Assembly: GCF_021502655.1 (NCBI RefSeq)
Contig: NZ_JAKFFT010000002.1
Span: 1,240,001 to 1,304,000 of the forward strand
Direction of reading: 5' to 3'
Source: Dyadobacter sp. CY347
Lineage (GTDB): Bacteria > Bacteroidota > Bacteroidia > Cytophagales > Spirosomataceae
DNA: 64,000 nucleotides
Below, in pieces: positions 36,853 to 45,193 of the stretch (position 1 is the stretch's first letter; each line of letters begins with the position of its first letter). The notes below the pieces were generated by a model. It saw only the letters and a list, made by a program, of their open reading frames with translations. It had not been told where the DNA came from and ran no database searches. The translations under genes were made by a program, and so were the position numbers.

Positions 36853-37659
36853 TTAAATCAAACCTGATTTTTTCCGATAGGAATTGGCCATAAATCGGGC
36901 GATCATCGCATTCGGCAATAAGGTAGTCAACCGTGCGCCCATGCGGTTCCTGCTTCCGGATATTTGGAAATGTTTTTTTGTCTCAAAGGCTTTCAATAAA
37001 TCGTCTGCCACTTCCTCCGGCGTTTGCGTGACAGCCGTTTGATAATCTGAGCTTAATCCGACTCCTTTTTCATTATTGATGCCCGCAGCTTCATTGAAAT
37101 TGGTTTTTGTCAGTCCCGGCGCAAACAGCATAACCTGAATATTGTATGGTTTACATTCCTCGGTTATAGCCTCGGTAAAGGAGCGGACAAAAACTTTGCT
37201 TGCCGCATAGGTCGCCATGTAAGGTACCGGAGCGAAGGCTGCCATTGAGGCGACATTGATGATCGTGCCGCTTTTTCGCTCACACATAGGTTGCATGAAA
37301 AGATGCGTCATCGCCACCAGGGATGCATTATTAAGTTGTATCAAATCCAGTTCAGATTGCAAATTCAGCGCTGCAAACTCACCGCCTGAGCCGATCCCCG
37401 CATTGTTGACAAGCATATCGACTTCCCAATTTTGTTTTTGGGTTTCTTGAAAAATTTGAAATGGAGCATCCTGTTTAGTCAGGTCCGCCGCAATGTAAGT
37501 TGCCTGCACTCCATATGTTTCCTGTAAATGTTTACTAAGCTTGGAGAGTTTCTCTGCGTTGCGTGCCACAAGAATCAGATTATGCTTTTTTTCAGCCAGC
37601 TTTATTGCCAGAGCCTCACCGATTCCACCCGAAGCTCCTGTTATTAATGTATATTTCAT
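36853..37659 (-). CDS. SDR family oxidoreductase (copy B, intact)
   Basis: 268 residues, short-chain dehydrogenase of the DltE/YqjQ-like type. Visible are TLITGASGGIGEALAIKLAE (cofactor motif at 7-14), VNNAGIGSGGEFA, INVASMAAF (catalytic Ser) and YAASK (Tyr151, Lys155). The substrate cannot be predicted. It is the first gene of a two-gene unit with the AraC regulator. Confidence 0.94.
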   Translation of the reverse strand: MKYTLITGASGGIGEALAIKLAEKKHNLILVARNAEKLSKLSKHLQETYGVQATYIAADLTKQDAPFQIFQETQKQNWEVDMLVNNAGIGSGGEFAALNLQSELDLIQLNNASLVAMTHLFMQPMCERKSGTIINVASMAAFAPVPYMATYAASKVFVRSFTEAITEECKPYNIQVMLFAPGLTKTNFNEAAGINNEKGVGLSSDYQTAVTQTPEEVADDLLKAFETKKHFQISGSRNRMGARLTTLLPNAMIARFMANSYRKKSGLI

Positions 37660-37778
37660 TCTTTCTATCCATTAAATGATAATACAAAGGACGCTTGCTG
37701 CCGTTCAACCACTTGTAATCAAAAGTCGGTTTGTTGTGTTCAATAGTCGGGTAAATAATCAGGCATTGTGAAGTGTAT

Positions 37779-38294
37779 ATGTTAAAGACAGACAAAATTG
37801 GTTTAGGAGGAAGCTGCCATTGGTGTACCGAAGCAATATTTCAATCCTTAAAGGGCGTGATCAATGTAAAGCAGGGCTGCATCAAGCCGGACGATAATTT
37901 TTCTGAATTCTCGGAAGCAGTGATTGTTGAATTTGACCCTGATTTGATTTCTCTGGGAAACCTTATTGAAATTCATCTTTATACGCACAGCTGCACTTCC
38001 GACCATGCGATGCGATCTAAGTACAGATCAGCGGTTTATACTTTTAATGACGATCAGGTAATCGCAGCAAAACAAGCTATTGAAATGTTGCAAAAGGAAT
38101 TTGGGAAACCAATCATTACAAAAGTGATTCCGTTTAAAACCTTCAAATTGAACGATCAGCAGTATCTAGATTACTATTATAAAAACCCTGAGATACCGTT
38201 TTGCAAAACGTTCATTGACCCGAAATTGAAGATTCTATTGAAGCAGTTTTCAAGTCATGTGGATGAGGAGAAGTTGAAATCTTCGGAGCGGTAA
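37779..38294 (+). CDS. msrA: peptide-methionine (S)-S-oxide reductase-like protein
   Basis: 171 residues from ATG 37779 (a GTG at 37773 is also in frame). The catalytic segment is GLGGSCHWCTEAIFQSLKGV, with His where most MsrA proteins have Phe in GGCFWC; the nucleophile Cys13 and Cys16 are kept. Later parts (AVIVEFDPDLISLGNLIEIH, RSKYRSAVYTFNDDQ) follow the MsrA pattern in a divergent form. MsrA repairs oxidized methionine using thioredoxin. It is divergent from the SDR gene with a 119-base gap. Two relics of it occur at 12370 and 16446. Confidence 0.85.
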   Translation: MLKTDKIGLGGSCHWCTEAIFQSLKGVINVKQGCIKPDDNFSEFSEAVIVEFDPDLISLGNLIEIHLYTHSCTSDHAMRSKYRSAVYTFNDDQVIAAKQAIEMLQKEFGKPIITKVIPFKTFKLNDQQYLDYYYKNPEIPFCKTFIDPKLKILLKQFSSHVDEEKLKSSER

Positions 38295-38309
38295 AGGTTG
38301 TAGATTCCA

Positions 38310-38765
38310 TTATGATAATCGTTTGACAACGTCCATGATCTTTTGTTCCTGCCTGCTTTCATTCGGTTGCGACAGAATCGTAGTGATTATCTCTTTCTGC
38401 TCATCATTTGGCAGCGCTTTGAAATCTTTCAACATTCCAGCATCATTAAAACAATCAAGCAGCTGATCTTTTGAGCTGAGCTTATTGTCAGAGTTCATGT
38501 ACATCGTTACAATCACTTCATCTCCGCCATTTTTGTTAATGGCTTTTCTGATGGTGCCATTAACAGAAATCATTTTATCAGCGTTTGTGACAGGTGCGAG
38601 GTTCAAATCTTTGAATTCATAGCCATCAATCGTACCGGATACTTTCATTTCGCCCCAGCTGCCCTGAATGTCTTTCGTTCCAGGTATTACCAGATGATAC
38701 GTCCAGGCACCCTTTCCGGGCTGATGCCTGAGAATCAACTTTTCACTCTTTAGTAATGTTTTCAT
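38310..38765 (-). CDS. DUF1905 / YdeI-OmpD-associated family protein
   Basis: 151 residues. The N-terminal half matches the DUF1905 small barrel (KGAWTYHLVIPGTKDIQGSW, VSGTIDGYEFKDLNL, VNGTIRKAINKNGGDEVIVT). The C-terminal half is the helical YdeI-type segment (LPNDEQKEIITTILSQPNES). Its biochemical function is not known. It is convergent with the msrA-like gene, 15 bases apart. Confidence 0.8.
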   Translation of the reverse strand: MKTLLKSEKLILRHQPGKGAWTYHLVIPGTKDIQGSWGEMKVSGTIDGYEFKDLNLAPVTNADKMISVNGTIRKAINKNGGDEVIVTMYMNSDNKLSSKDQLLDCFNDAGMLKDFKALPNDEQKEIITTILSQPNESRQEQKIMDVVKRLS

Positions 38766-38768
38766 CTT

Positions 38769-38890
38769 TCAGGTTTGCCAGACATATTGAAATTTATGGA
38801 TCGCCGAGTCTTTTCTGCCAATCGGACACCCAATCTCCCAAATGTGCCCAAACGGATCTTTGAGCTTCTCATTTTTCGAGATGTGATTGT
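38769..38890 (-). pseudogene. VOC/glyoxalase-type C-terminal fragment (copy B)
   Basis: The minus strand reads HISKNEKLKDPFGHIWEIG then CPIGRKDSAIHKFQYVWQT and a TGA at 38769-38771. DPFGHxW is the closing signature of VOC proteins. There is no upstream part, and an in-frame stop lies just before the fragment. The same truncated form exists in copy A. Confidence 0.65.
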
Positions 38891-38923
38891 CTGATTAAGT
38901 AGCCGTAAGACGCGAAGAATTTT

Positions 38924-39199
38924 TCACAACTTTGCGAGCCGGTCGTTCAAGTCCACCAGACCAGACTTTTGCAGACAATCAGCTGACAACGCAAGTAACT
39001 CATCCTTCGACTCACTTGAAGCTATGTCGATCAAATCGGGACTGCTTCCATCACCAGGAATTCTAAACGCCCTTCTTATTGCCTGGGTCAGCAGCAAAAC
39101 ATTCCGTCTGCTGATTTTCAAATCAATTTTGATCTGATCATTCATTCCGGGGATACTCATGATGGTATCATACACACTGGTCAAATCTTTAACGTTCAT
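38924..39199 (-). CDS. hypothetical protein, 91 residues
   Basis: Predicted to be helical and soluble, with no signal or membrane segment (SVYDTIMSIPGMNDQIKIDL, SRRNVLLLTQAIRRAF). I do not recognise a family. It is part of the duplicated cargo block; in copy A only its first codons remain. Confidence 0.6.
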   Translation of the reverse strand: MNVKDLTSVYDTIMSIPGMNDQIKIDLKISRRNVLLLTQAIRRAFRIPGDGSSPDLIDIASSESKDELLALSADCLQKSGLVDLNDRLAKL

Positions 39200-39340
39200 A
39201 ATGTCTTTTTTAAGTTATAATTGGAACCGTACAAAGCTACCAATTGCCCGCGAAACGATCCTAAGGAGAATTTACCTAGGATAGGTGTCTGACTTTCAAG
39301 CTCCTTACTTTCGCTGTCACGAAACAAAACATTAAGCCAA

Positions 39341-40219
39341 ATGAGAGAAAGAACGAGGGGAAATGATGGGCTTTTGACCTTGGTACAAATCAAGGAATTA
39401 GACATTGTGGATTATCTATTGGAGCTCGGGTTCGAGCCAGACAAAATTAGAAATGTCGACCATTTGTATTTGTCACCATTTAGAATGAGCGGACTGCTTC
39501 ATTCAAGGTCAATAGAAACCTTAATCGATGGTACGATCATGGCCTGGGGAGCGGCGGGAACCATATCGATTTTGCAATACTCTTTTCAGTGTACCGTCCG
39601 GGAAATTGTCAATTTATTTTCAGACCATCTATCCTTTCACAAGCCACGACCGAGACCTGTTCCAAGGATGCTGCATGTTACTAAAAGTCTATTGGAAATT
39701 TTATCGACGGGGACTTTAAGTAGTGAATCACTAGTCAGGTACATCTCCTCCAGATGTGTATTTGACGATATCGCCAAAAGATATTGCAGGCAAGTCAATT
39801 ACCGAATTGGTGACCGGAGGAATTTTGCGTTGGGCTTGCAGAATGATTCAGGTGGTTACGAGTTGCGCAACTCATTTACAAAGCTTGCGAGCACTTCGAA
39901 AGACATAACCACCATTGATATTGGTGCATCGACCGTTTCAGTGTTCGAAGGGATGTTTGATTTTTTATCGTACAAAACCATCATGACTCAAACAGTAGAA
40001 GTGCCGGAGAATCATATAGTACTTAATTCTATTTCTCTTTTCGAAAGGTCACGATCATTTCTCGAACGCCACAGTCAGATTAACCTATATCTCGATCGGG
40101 ATACGGCGGGATTGAAGTGCAGTTCAGCGGCAAAGGCGATCAGTGAAAAGTACAATGATGCAAGCGGTATTTATGATGGCTTCAAAGATTTAAATGATTG
40201 GCTGGTCAGCATCACCTAA
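39341..40219 (+). pseudogene. CHC2-type primase/mobilization protein with two compensating frameshifts
   Basis: The 292-codon open frame begins like CHC2 zinc-finger mobilization proteins ([26 protein letters not shown]) and ends in a Toprim-like half (TTIDIGASTVSVFEGMFDFL, INLYLDRDTAGLKC, DGFKDLNDWL). Between about 39486 and 39584 the frame reads nonsense, while the +2 frame from 39487 reads [19 protein letters not shown] followed by [11 protein letters not shown], the expected family sequence. A one-base loss near 39486 and a one-base gain in the CTCTTTTCAG run (39580-39588) therefore flank a 33-codon out-of-frame window. The protein still runs to its normal end but probably lacks a working zinc-finger region. 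Confidence 0.75.
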
Positions 40220-40317
40220 GCCTCTTATCCTTTTGAATCTCTCTTGAAAGAAGTTAACAACATTGAAGTACTGAAAAGCTGGAATGATTGCCTCTTATCC
40301 GCAATCGGCCAGATGTC

Positions 40318-40334
40318 AGTTTGTGTCACAAACT
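40318..40334. other. oriT-like hairpin (copy B)
   Basis: AGTTTGTG-T-CACAAACT is a perfect 8-bp inverted repeat, followed by AAGGATCTGGCCGC and CACTCCGGAGTCG. It lies 57 bases before the relaxosome gene, where origins of transfer of Bacteroides-type mobilizable elements are expected. The equivalent hairpin in copy A keeps its pairing through a double base change. Confidence 0.6.
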
Positions 40335-40390
40335 AAGGATCTGGCCGCCCAAACACTCCGGAGTCGTTGGCGGGGATTGAATAAAAATGA

Positions 40391-40810
40391 ATGTCGAAAC
40401 GTGAAAATGATAATGTGATGAAGAAAGACAAAAGCAATCGAACTAAGTGGCTGAATATCCGCTTGACACCTGAGGAGTTTCAGCAGCTTCTCCGGAAAGT
40501 GCAAAGAACAACATGCCGAAAGACGAGCGAGTACGCAAGGAAAGTATTGCTTTCCGAGCCGGTTATCGTCAACCACAGGAACCAGTCATTTGACGAAGTG
40601 ATGGTGGAACTTACACGCCTTCGCAGCGAGCTAAGCAAGGCCGGCGGCAACCTGAATCAAGCTGTTAAAAGACTGCATGCACTCTCGCAAATTGCCGATT
40701 TCCGATGCTGGTTGGAAGCTTATGAGGGTGATAAGAATCGCCTGATCGAGATGGTGAATGAGATCAATATCTACATCAGCAAAGCCTCGAAAATATGGTT
40801 GCAATCATAA
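40391..40810 (+). CDS. plasmid mobilization relaxosome protein (MobC/ribbon-helix-helix type)
   Basis: 139 residues. The N-terminal part carries KWLNIRLTPEEFQQLLRKVQ and TCRKTSEYARKVLL, the ribbon-helix-helix of relaxosome accessory proteins, and a helical C-terminal part has LSKAGGNLNQAVKRLHAL, typical of the MobC family. It would bind oriT and help the relaxase nick. It overlaps the relaxase gene by 16 bases. Confidence 0.88.
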   Translation: MSKRENDNVMKKDKSNRTKWLNIRLTPEEFQQLLRKVQRTTCRKTSEYARKVLLSEPVIVNHRNQSFDEVMVELTRLRSELSKAGGNLNQAVKRLHALSQIADFRCWLEAYEGDKNRLIEMVNEINIYISKASKIWLQS

Positions 40811-42144
40811 AGACTGGAACATCGATCCGCAGCACTTTCTACTACAATGAGAACAAGTTAAAAGAGAGAGTTGCAGAGTGCATTATGGCAGGAAATTATC
40901 CGGACGATGCCACAAGTCTGTCCGAGCAAGAGCGTCTGAATCTGCTCTTAAAATTGGCTTCTTTGAACACAAATGTGGTTCGAAATAGCGTCCATATCTC
41001 CCTAAACTTTGACCCTTCCGAGCAACATTCTAAGGCACTTTTGAAAGAAATTTCACAGACTTACATGGAGAAGATTGGCTTTGGTGATCAGCCATTCCTG
41101 GTGTATCAACATCACGATGCCGGGCATCCACACATCCACATTGTGAGCGTAAAAGTAGCGCATGATGGAAGCCGGATTGAAACGCAGAATATCGGACGAA
41201 ACCAATCGGAAAGTGCGAGGAAGGAAATTGAACAAGAGTTTCATCTGGTTAAGGCATCTAGTAAAAAACAACAGCAATCCGAACATTTAAAGCCCGCGAT
41301 GGTTAGTGCAAACTATGGTAAGGTTGAGACCAAACGAGCAATATCGAATATTCTTGAAGGGGTTATCGACAAGTACAAATTCACTTCAATTCCCGAGTTA
41401 AACGCCGTATTGAACCGCTACAATGTTACAGCAGATCGCGGAAATGAAGAGTCCAGAACTTTCAAGAATGGGGGGCTACACTACCGGCTGCTGAATGCAA
41501 AGGGTGAACGGGTTGGTGTGCCCATAAAGGCTAGCGACTTTCATCAAAAACCGACATTGAATTACCTGCAAAACCGGTTTGAAATTAACGATCAACTGCG
41601 GCAAAAAGACAAGTTAAGAATCAAAAACGCGATTGATTTCACATTGTACGGAAAGACGAATGTAACACTTGATCGGCTCACTAATATTCTCGAACGCGAT
41701 GGAATCGACACCGTTCTCCGAAAGAATGATACCGGACTGGTCTATGGAATTACTTACGTCGATCACCGCTCGAAAGCGGTTTTTAATGGAAGTTCTCTCG
41801 GTAAAAATTATAGTGCAAAAGCCATTCAGGAGCGCTGTGTGGCTATCGATACCGCCATGTATAATAGGTTATCAAATACGCAGAAACAAGAGCATCTAAC
41901 GACAGGTCATGGACAGTCAGCCACGTCAAAAAGCTATTGGTTAGAAACTCCTCAGCAGAGCAATGACGCCAGACTTGCCAATGGTGAGGATTCACTATTT
42001 GATCCTGTCAAACAAGATGGTTTCACACCAGCAGGGCTTCGTGGAAACAAACGTAAAAAGAAAAAGGGTTCTCTCAATCACTTTAAACTTGTTTTATTAT
42101 GGCATCCAACACTGGTGAAAACGATATCAGCCTTCGGAAAATAA
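40795..42144 (+). CDS. relaxase/mobilization nuclease
   Basis: 449 residues. The N-terminal relaxase domain has MVAIIKTGTSIRSTFYYNEN, NSVHISLNFDPSEQHS and the metal-binding HUH-type segment YQHHDAGHPHIHIVS (Tyr104, His111/113/115). It should nick oriT and pilot the strand during mobilization by a helper conjugation system. The C-terminus ends in KRKKKKGSLNHFKL plus an extra hydrophobic tail that overlaps the next gene by 46 bases; relatives usually stop near the lysine-rich part, so an ancestral stop may have been lost. Confidence 0.93.
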   Translation: MVAIIKTGTSIRSTFYYNENKLKERVAECIMAGNYPDDATSLSEQERLNLLLKLASLNTNVVRNSVHISLNFDPSEQHSKALLKEISQTYMEKIGFGDQPFLVYQHHDAGHPHIHIVSVKVAHDGSRIETQNIGRNQSESARKEIEQEFHLVKASSKKQQQSEHLKPAMVSANYGKVETKRAISNILEGVIDKYKFTSIPELNAVLNRYNVTADRGNEESRTFKNGGLHYRLLNAKGERVGVPIKASDFHQKPTLNYLQNRFEINDQLRQKDKLRIKNAIDFTLYGKTNVTLDRLTNILERDGIDTVLRKNDTGLVYGITYVDHRSKAVFNGSSLGKNYSAKAIQERCVAIDTAMYNRLSNTQKQEHLTTGHGQSATSKSYWLETPQQSNDARLANGEDSLFDPVKQDGFTPAGLRGNKRKKKKGSLNHFKLVLLWHPTLVKTISAFGK

Positions 42145-42377
42145 CTGATATGACCCGCTTGATCAGCATCCTGGTTCTAGCATTGCACTTTTGCTATTTC
42201 TGTTACCAGGCATTTCAAAATTGGCACCTGCCATATTTACTTTCAGACCGGCTTTTGGATAAAATTGTTGCCGCAGGTTTGTTCTCTTCGTTCAGTAGAA
42301 CTAAGATTATGGCTCTCGTTTTCTTAGTCATTTCACTGGTCGGGGTGAAAGGTAAAAAGGGCGAAAATATCCGGTGA
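42099..42377 (+). CDS. small membrane protein of mobilization module
   Basis: 92 residues with two membrane segments (LISILVLALHFCYFCYQAF and IMALVFLVISLVGVKG). Proteins of this shape lie between the relaxase and the coupling protein in Bacteroidota mobilization modules and may be the split N-terminal membrane part of the coupling protein. It overlaps both neighbours (46 bases with the relaxase; GTGA with the next gene). Confidence 0.75.
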   Translation: MASNTGENDISLRKITDMTRLISILVLALHFCYFCYQAFQNWHLPYLLSDRLLDKIVAAGLFSSFSRTKIMALVFLVISLVGVKGKKGENIR

Positions 42378-43079
42378 AACCTTCTTTACTCAGTGTTTTG
42401 ACCGGGTTTGTTATCTATTTTATAAGCTTTTTTATTCTGAAAACATCAGTCGAAGAGCAATTTAGATCAGCTCTGTATATGGTATTTACCTTAATTGGTT
42501 TCCTACTGATATTGCCCGGTGGGAGCCAGTTTTCCAGATTGATAACCGCTCGTTTAAGCAACGAAATCTTTAACAAAGACAACGAAAGTTTCCCTCAATT
42601 TGAACAACTTCTGGAAAACGAATACTCGATCAATCTTCCAGCGGAATACCGTTACAAGGGCAAAACGCTGCAGAGCTGGATCAATAACATTAATCCTTTT
42701 CGTGGAGTGCTGGTGAGCGGATCTCCGGGATTCGGGAAGACATTTTTTATTTTTCGACATGTGATCACTCAGCACATTGAGAAAGGTTTTTCAATGTGCT
42801 GAGTGATTTTAAATACAGCAATTGACCCTGCTAGTATACAACGCCTGGCTTAAAAACAGATCTAATTCTCCAGTTGAGCCGGCTTTCTATACGATCAATT
42901 TCGATGACCTATCGCGGAGCCATAGATGCAACCGGTTAAATCCTGAGAGTATGCTTGACATTACTGATGCAGTGGAATCAGCATGTACTATTTTAGTGGG
43001 ATTGAATCGAGAGTGGATCACACGCCCAGGCGATTTCTTTGTCGAATCATCCATCAACTTTATGACAGCTGTTATCTGA
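42374..43079 (+). pseudogene. type IV coupling protein (TraG/VirD4-like), frameshifted and truncated
   Basis: From GTG 42374 the frame gives two membrane segments, SWINNINPFRGVLVSGSPGFGKT (Walker A GSPGFGKT at residues 116-123) and a stop at 42800-42802. The family sequence goes on in other frames: DFKYS at 42805-42819, then LTLLVYNAWLKNR and AFYTINFDDLSRSHRCN from 42822, ending at SSINFMTAVI and a stop at 43077-43079. So two frameshifts lie within about 25 bases, and the remaining ~400 codons (Walker B, C-terminus) are absent. The element can no longer supply its own coupling protein. Confidence 0.85.
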
Positions 43080-43377
43080 TCTATTGCATATGGTGCTGTA
43101 TGTATCGGGGCGATAATGTATCCTGCTTCATTTTTCGACGCTAGCAGCACCTTGTTTTGCCCCATAGCTTTGTCAAGCTTATCGACGAACGCCATTAAGT
43201 GCCCGTGACAAGGATGAGTGTCTTCAGACCTCTTAGTCGTTACTGAATTTCCGGGTGGTACACAAATACTGTGGTTTTTATGAACTTTGATAATATTCAA
43301 AAAGTATCAAAATATACGCCACAAGGTTCCATATAGTACAGATTGGTGTTTTACATGACGTTAAACTGTACTTTTCA
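43080..43377. other. non-coding or relic region after coupling protein
   Basis: An open minus-strand frame (43300 towards 43080) with coding-like content (HGHLMAFVDKLDKAMGQNKV, AGYIIAPIHTAPYAI) runs into the coupling-protein relic. I do not recognise it; it may be the start of an unrelated gene cut off by the element's end. Confidence 0.3.
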
Positions 43378-43450
43378 AATGGAATGCTGCCCAGAAAGTG
43401 GCTAGCAAAAGGTAGGCTCACAATCTAAAAGAATTGCCCTCGACGATATC
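43378..43450 (-). pseudogene. DedA fragment
   Basis: About 70 bases (GGAATGCTGCCCAGAAAGTG, then AGGCTCACAATCTAAAAGAATTG with small gaps) match 45905-45975 inside the intact dedA-like gene, in the same orientation. Base differences are frequent enough to show that the fragment is old. Confidence 0.7.
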
Positions 43451-43600
43451 AAGTGCAGGGTATTTGGGAATCGGATGTGATTCAAACTTCGGTATTATGG
43501 CAGGCAATGAGATTAACGGTGAGCTGACTGTGCTTTGCCGCTCAAGATATGGAAGGTTTATAGAATAACATCATAGGCAGTTCTTCAACCGGAGGGTGGT
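43451..43600 (+). pseudogene. UspA fragment fused directly to the DedA fragment
   Basis: The sequence from GGGTATTTGGGAATCGG through ATTCAAACT, GGCAGGCAA and GGCAGTTCTTCAACCGG follows 49315-49460 of the intact uspA gene, with many substitutions. Together with the DedA fragment it looks like a copy of the downstream stress island from which about 3.4 kb between dedA and uspA has been deleted. Confidence 0.65.
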
Positions 43601-43882
43601 CGGTAACTGGGAAGACGTTTCGCAGTGGACAGCAGATACAGTCCTAACTGTTTTATTTAACGATCTGAAAACGACTTTTGGCGAAGGATTAAAAAATAAC
43701 ATTGCCCTGCCGTTCAATGCCTTGTGATCCACAACGTGGTTTGATGCAATGGGAAATGAAAAGCTTGAGGCTTGATAGTCTAGTATAGTTACTTTCACCT
43801 TCCTACCACATTTTCTACCAATCGTCAGTATCTTGTAAATGTCAAAAGCGCATTCATAAGGATTGAATTTAAATTCTTGAAT

Positions 43883-44437
43883 ATGAAATCCCATCCAACG
43901 AATAAAGTTGTGGAATATCTTCTAATCTTGTTTCTGACAACCTATGTTTTACCAGGTTACGCACAGGAAGGCTATCCTGTACCGCCATTTAACAAAAACC
44001 GGTTGTTCTATATTCAGCATAGCAAAAACCATAACACTTTTGTCTATGATGCATTTATTCAAGATGGCAACATCCAAGCAGACAAGCCTGTCAATGTCTA
44101 TAAGATCGCCTACACCGAAAAAGGCAAACGCACACCGCTCACCCTTATTCAAAGAAAGTTTGCGTTTGGAATAAAATCCAAGCGTTTGTCTGCTAATGTT
44201 TACGAGATGCAACTGGCAGCTTCCAAGAAAGTGACCTTCTACCTCAATTTGGTCAAATCTGGAATGCCCAAGGTCCATGTGACGGTCAACAATAGGAAGA
44301 TGTTTTTAGATAGGATTTTTCTTAAAATCAAGGAGGGTACATCTGGTATCAAAGTGAAGCTCGATTATGCCCTTTTTTATGGTACGGATTTCGATACCGG
44401 GCAAAATATAATTGAAAGAACAGTTCCGAAAGAGTAG
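43883..44437 (+). CDS. DUF4833 domain secreted protein
   Basis: 184 residues from ATG 43883 (TTG 43877 also in frame), with a signal peptide (YLLILFLTTYVLPGYAQ). NRLFYIQHSKNHNTFVYDAF, VNVYKIAYTEKGKR and TLIQRKFAFGIKSKRL match the DUF4833 family. Its function is unknown. It stands alone between the relic region and a stretch without genes. Confidence 0.8.
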   Translation: MKSHPTNKVVEYLLILFLTTYVLPGYAQEGYPVPPFNKNRLFYIQHSKNHNTFVYDAFIQDGNIQADKPVNVYKIAYTEKGKRTPLTLIQRKFAFGIKSKRLSANVYEMQLAASKKVTFYLNLVKSGMPKVHVTVNNRKMFLDRIFLKIKEGTSGIKVKLDYALFYGTDFDTGQNIIERTVPKE

Positions 44438-44758
44438 TGATATGGGATACTAAGTTCCCTTTTCTTCTTCTGAACAAATTCTTACTTTCACGATAAAAGG
44501 ATTATCATTTCTGATTTTAGGTTGATGATTAGTAAATTGACTGAAAGTACCAGTAACTTAGAATATCAAATAAACCAGAGAAGGCTTTCTAACGAACAGC
44601 CTGTGCGGAATATCAATAGATATGCCTAAATAAGGTTACAGTAGATTATGAAAATACTTGCAAAAAGGATCTCCCGCCCGCAAAATCGATATTAAATACT
44701 TTGACTCATATATGTTCACCGCTAAGGCATCAAATTGTAATTTGTCAAGTCATCAATT
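44438..44758. other. intergenic region without recognised features
   Basis: AT-rich, no supported gene. CAAGTCA (44746-44752) and TGACTTG (44764-44770) flank the stop of the following minus-strand gene and may form a weak terminator. Confidence 0.4.
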
Positions 44759-45157
44759 TTAATTGACTTGCGTCTTCAAAGGCCTGACATCCATAATCTC
44801 GAAGCACTTGGAATTACCGTTGATTTCCCTCTCAACTTTTTCTGTTTTAGAGAGTCCTATAAATGCAGCGCCCCAAGGATCTAAAAACGAAATCATTTTT
44901 TTCTTCGGGTCCACGCATTCCGGATGAACAATGCTGAATTCCCGTACGCTATTACTTGGCCACTCCCTAATTTTAATAGTAGAGTTTAACCGCACACAGT
45001 TTTCGGGTAAGAGATCATCTTCCACCACTATGGCTGACCGAAGCTCCCATGACAATAACCGAGAGCTCAGCGATTCATTTTCAGACAAATCCGCCATATA
45101 TCGTTTTAGGATACGGAAATCGCTCTTTCCAAGTATGATGGGAGTTTTACCGTGCAT
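44759..45157 (-). CDS. GreA/GreB C-terminal (Rnk-like) domain protein 1
   Basis: 132 residues from ATG 45157, which aligns with the start of its paralogue at 46644-47030; TTG 45184 is an alternative. ILGKSDFRILKRYMADL, AIVVEDDLLPENCVRLNSTI and DPWGAAFIGLSKTEKVE match the C-terminal FKBP-like domain of GreA/Rnk proteins, with no N-terminal coiled coil long enough for transcript cleavage. Such proteins bind RNA polymerase. The canonical last motif (G.xW.) is altered (REINGNSKCFEI), so this copy is more diverged than the other. Confidence 0.85.
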   Translation of the reverse strand: MHGKTPIILGKSDFRILKRYMADLSENESLSSRLLSWELRSAIVVEDDLLPENCVRLNSTIKIREWPSNSVREFSIVHPECVDPKKKMISFLDPWGAAFIGLSKTEKVEREINGNSKCFEIMDVRPLKTQVN

Positions 45158-45193
45158 TTCTTTTAAGTTAATTAGTGCTTTCAATATAACCTA

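Larger units (their letters stand above)
35950..40400. repeat. copy B of the segmental duplication (complete version)
   Basis: This direct repeat of 15371-17627 is in the same orientation. It contains all genes at full length apart from a VOC fragment that is truncated in both copies. Copy B includes a further ~2.7 kb of mobilization genes beyond the shared end. The shared scars show that the duplication came after the VOC truncation, and that copy A then lost segments. An integration of two related elements rather than a local duplication is equally possible. Confidence 0.9.

Noticed and set aside
42887..43300. 137-codon minus-strand open frame
   Set aside because: Its second half is antisense to coupling-protein sequence. 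The first half may be a real fragment but cannot be assigned, so it is only mentioned in the region note.
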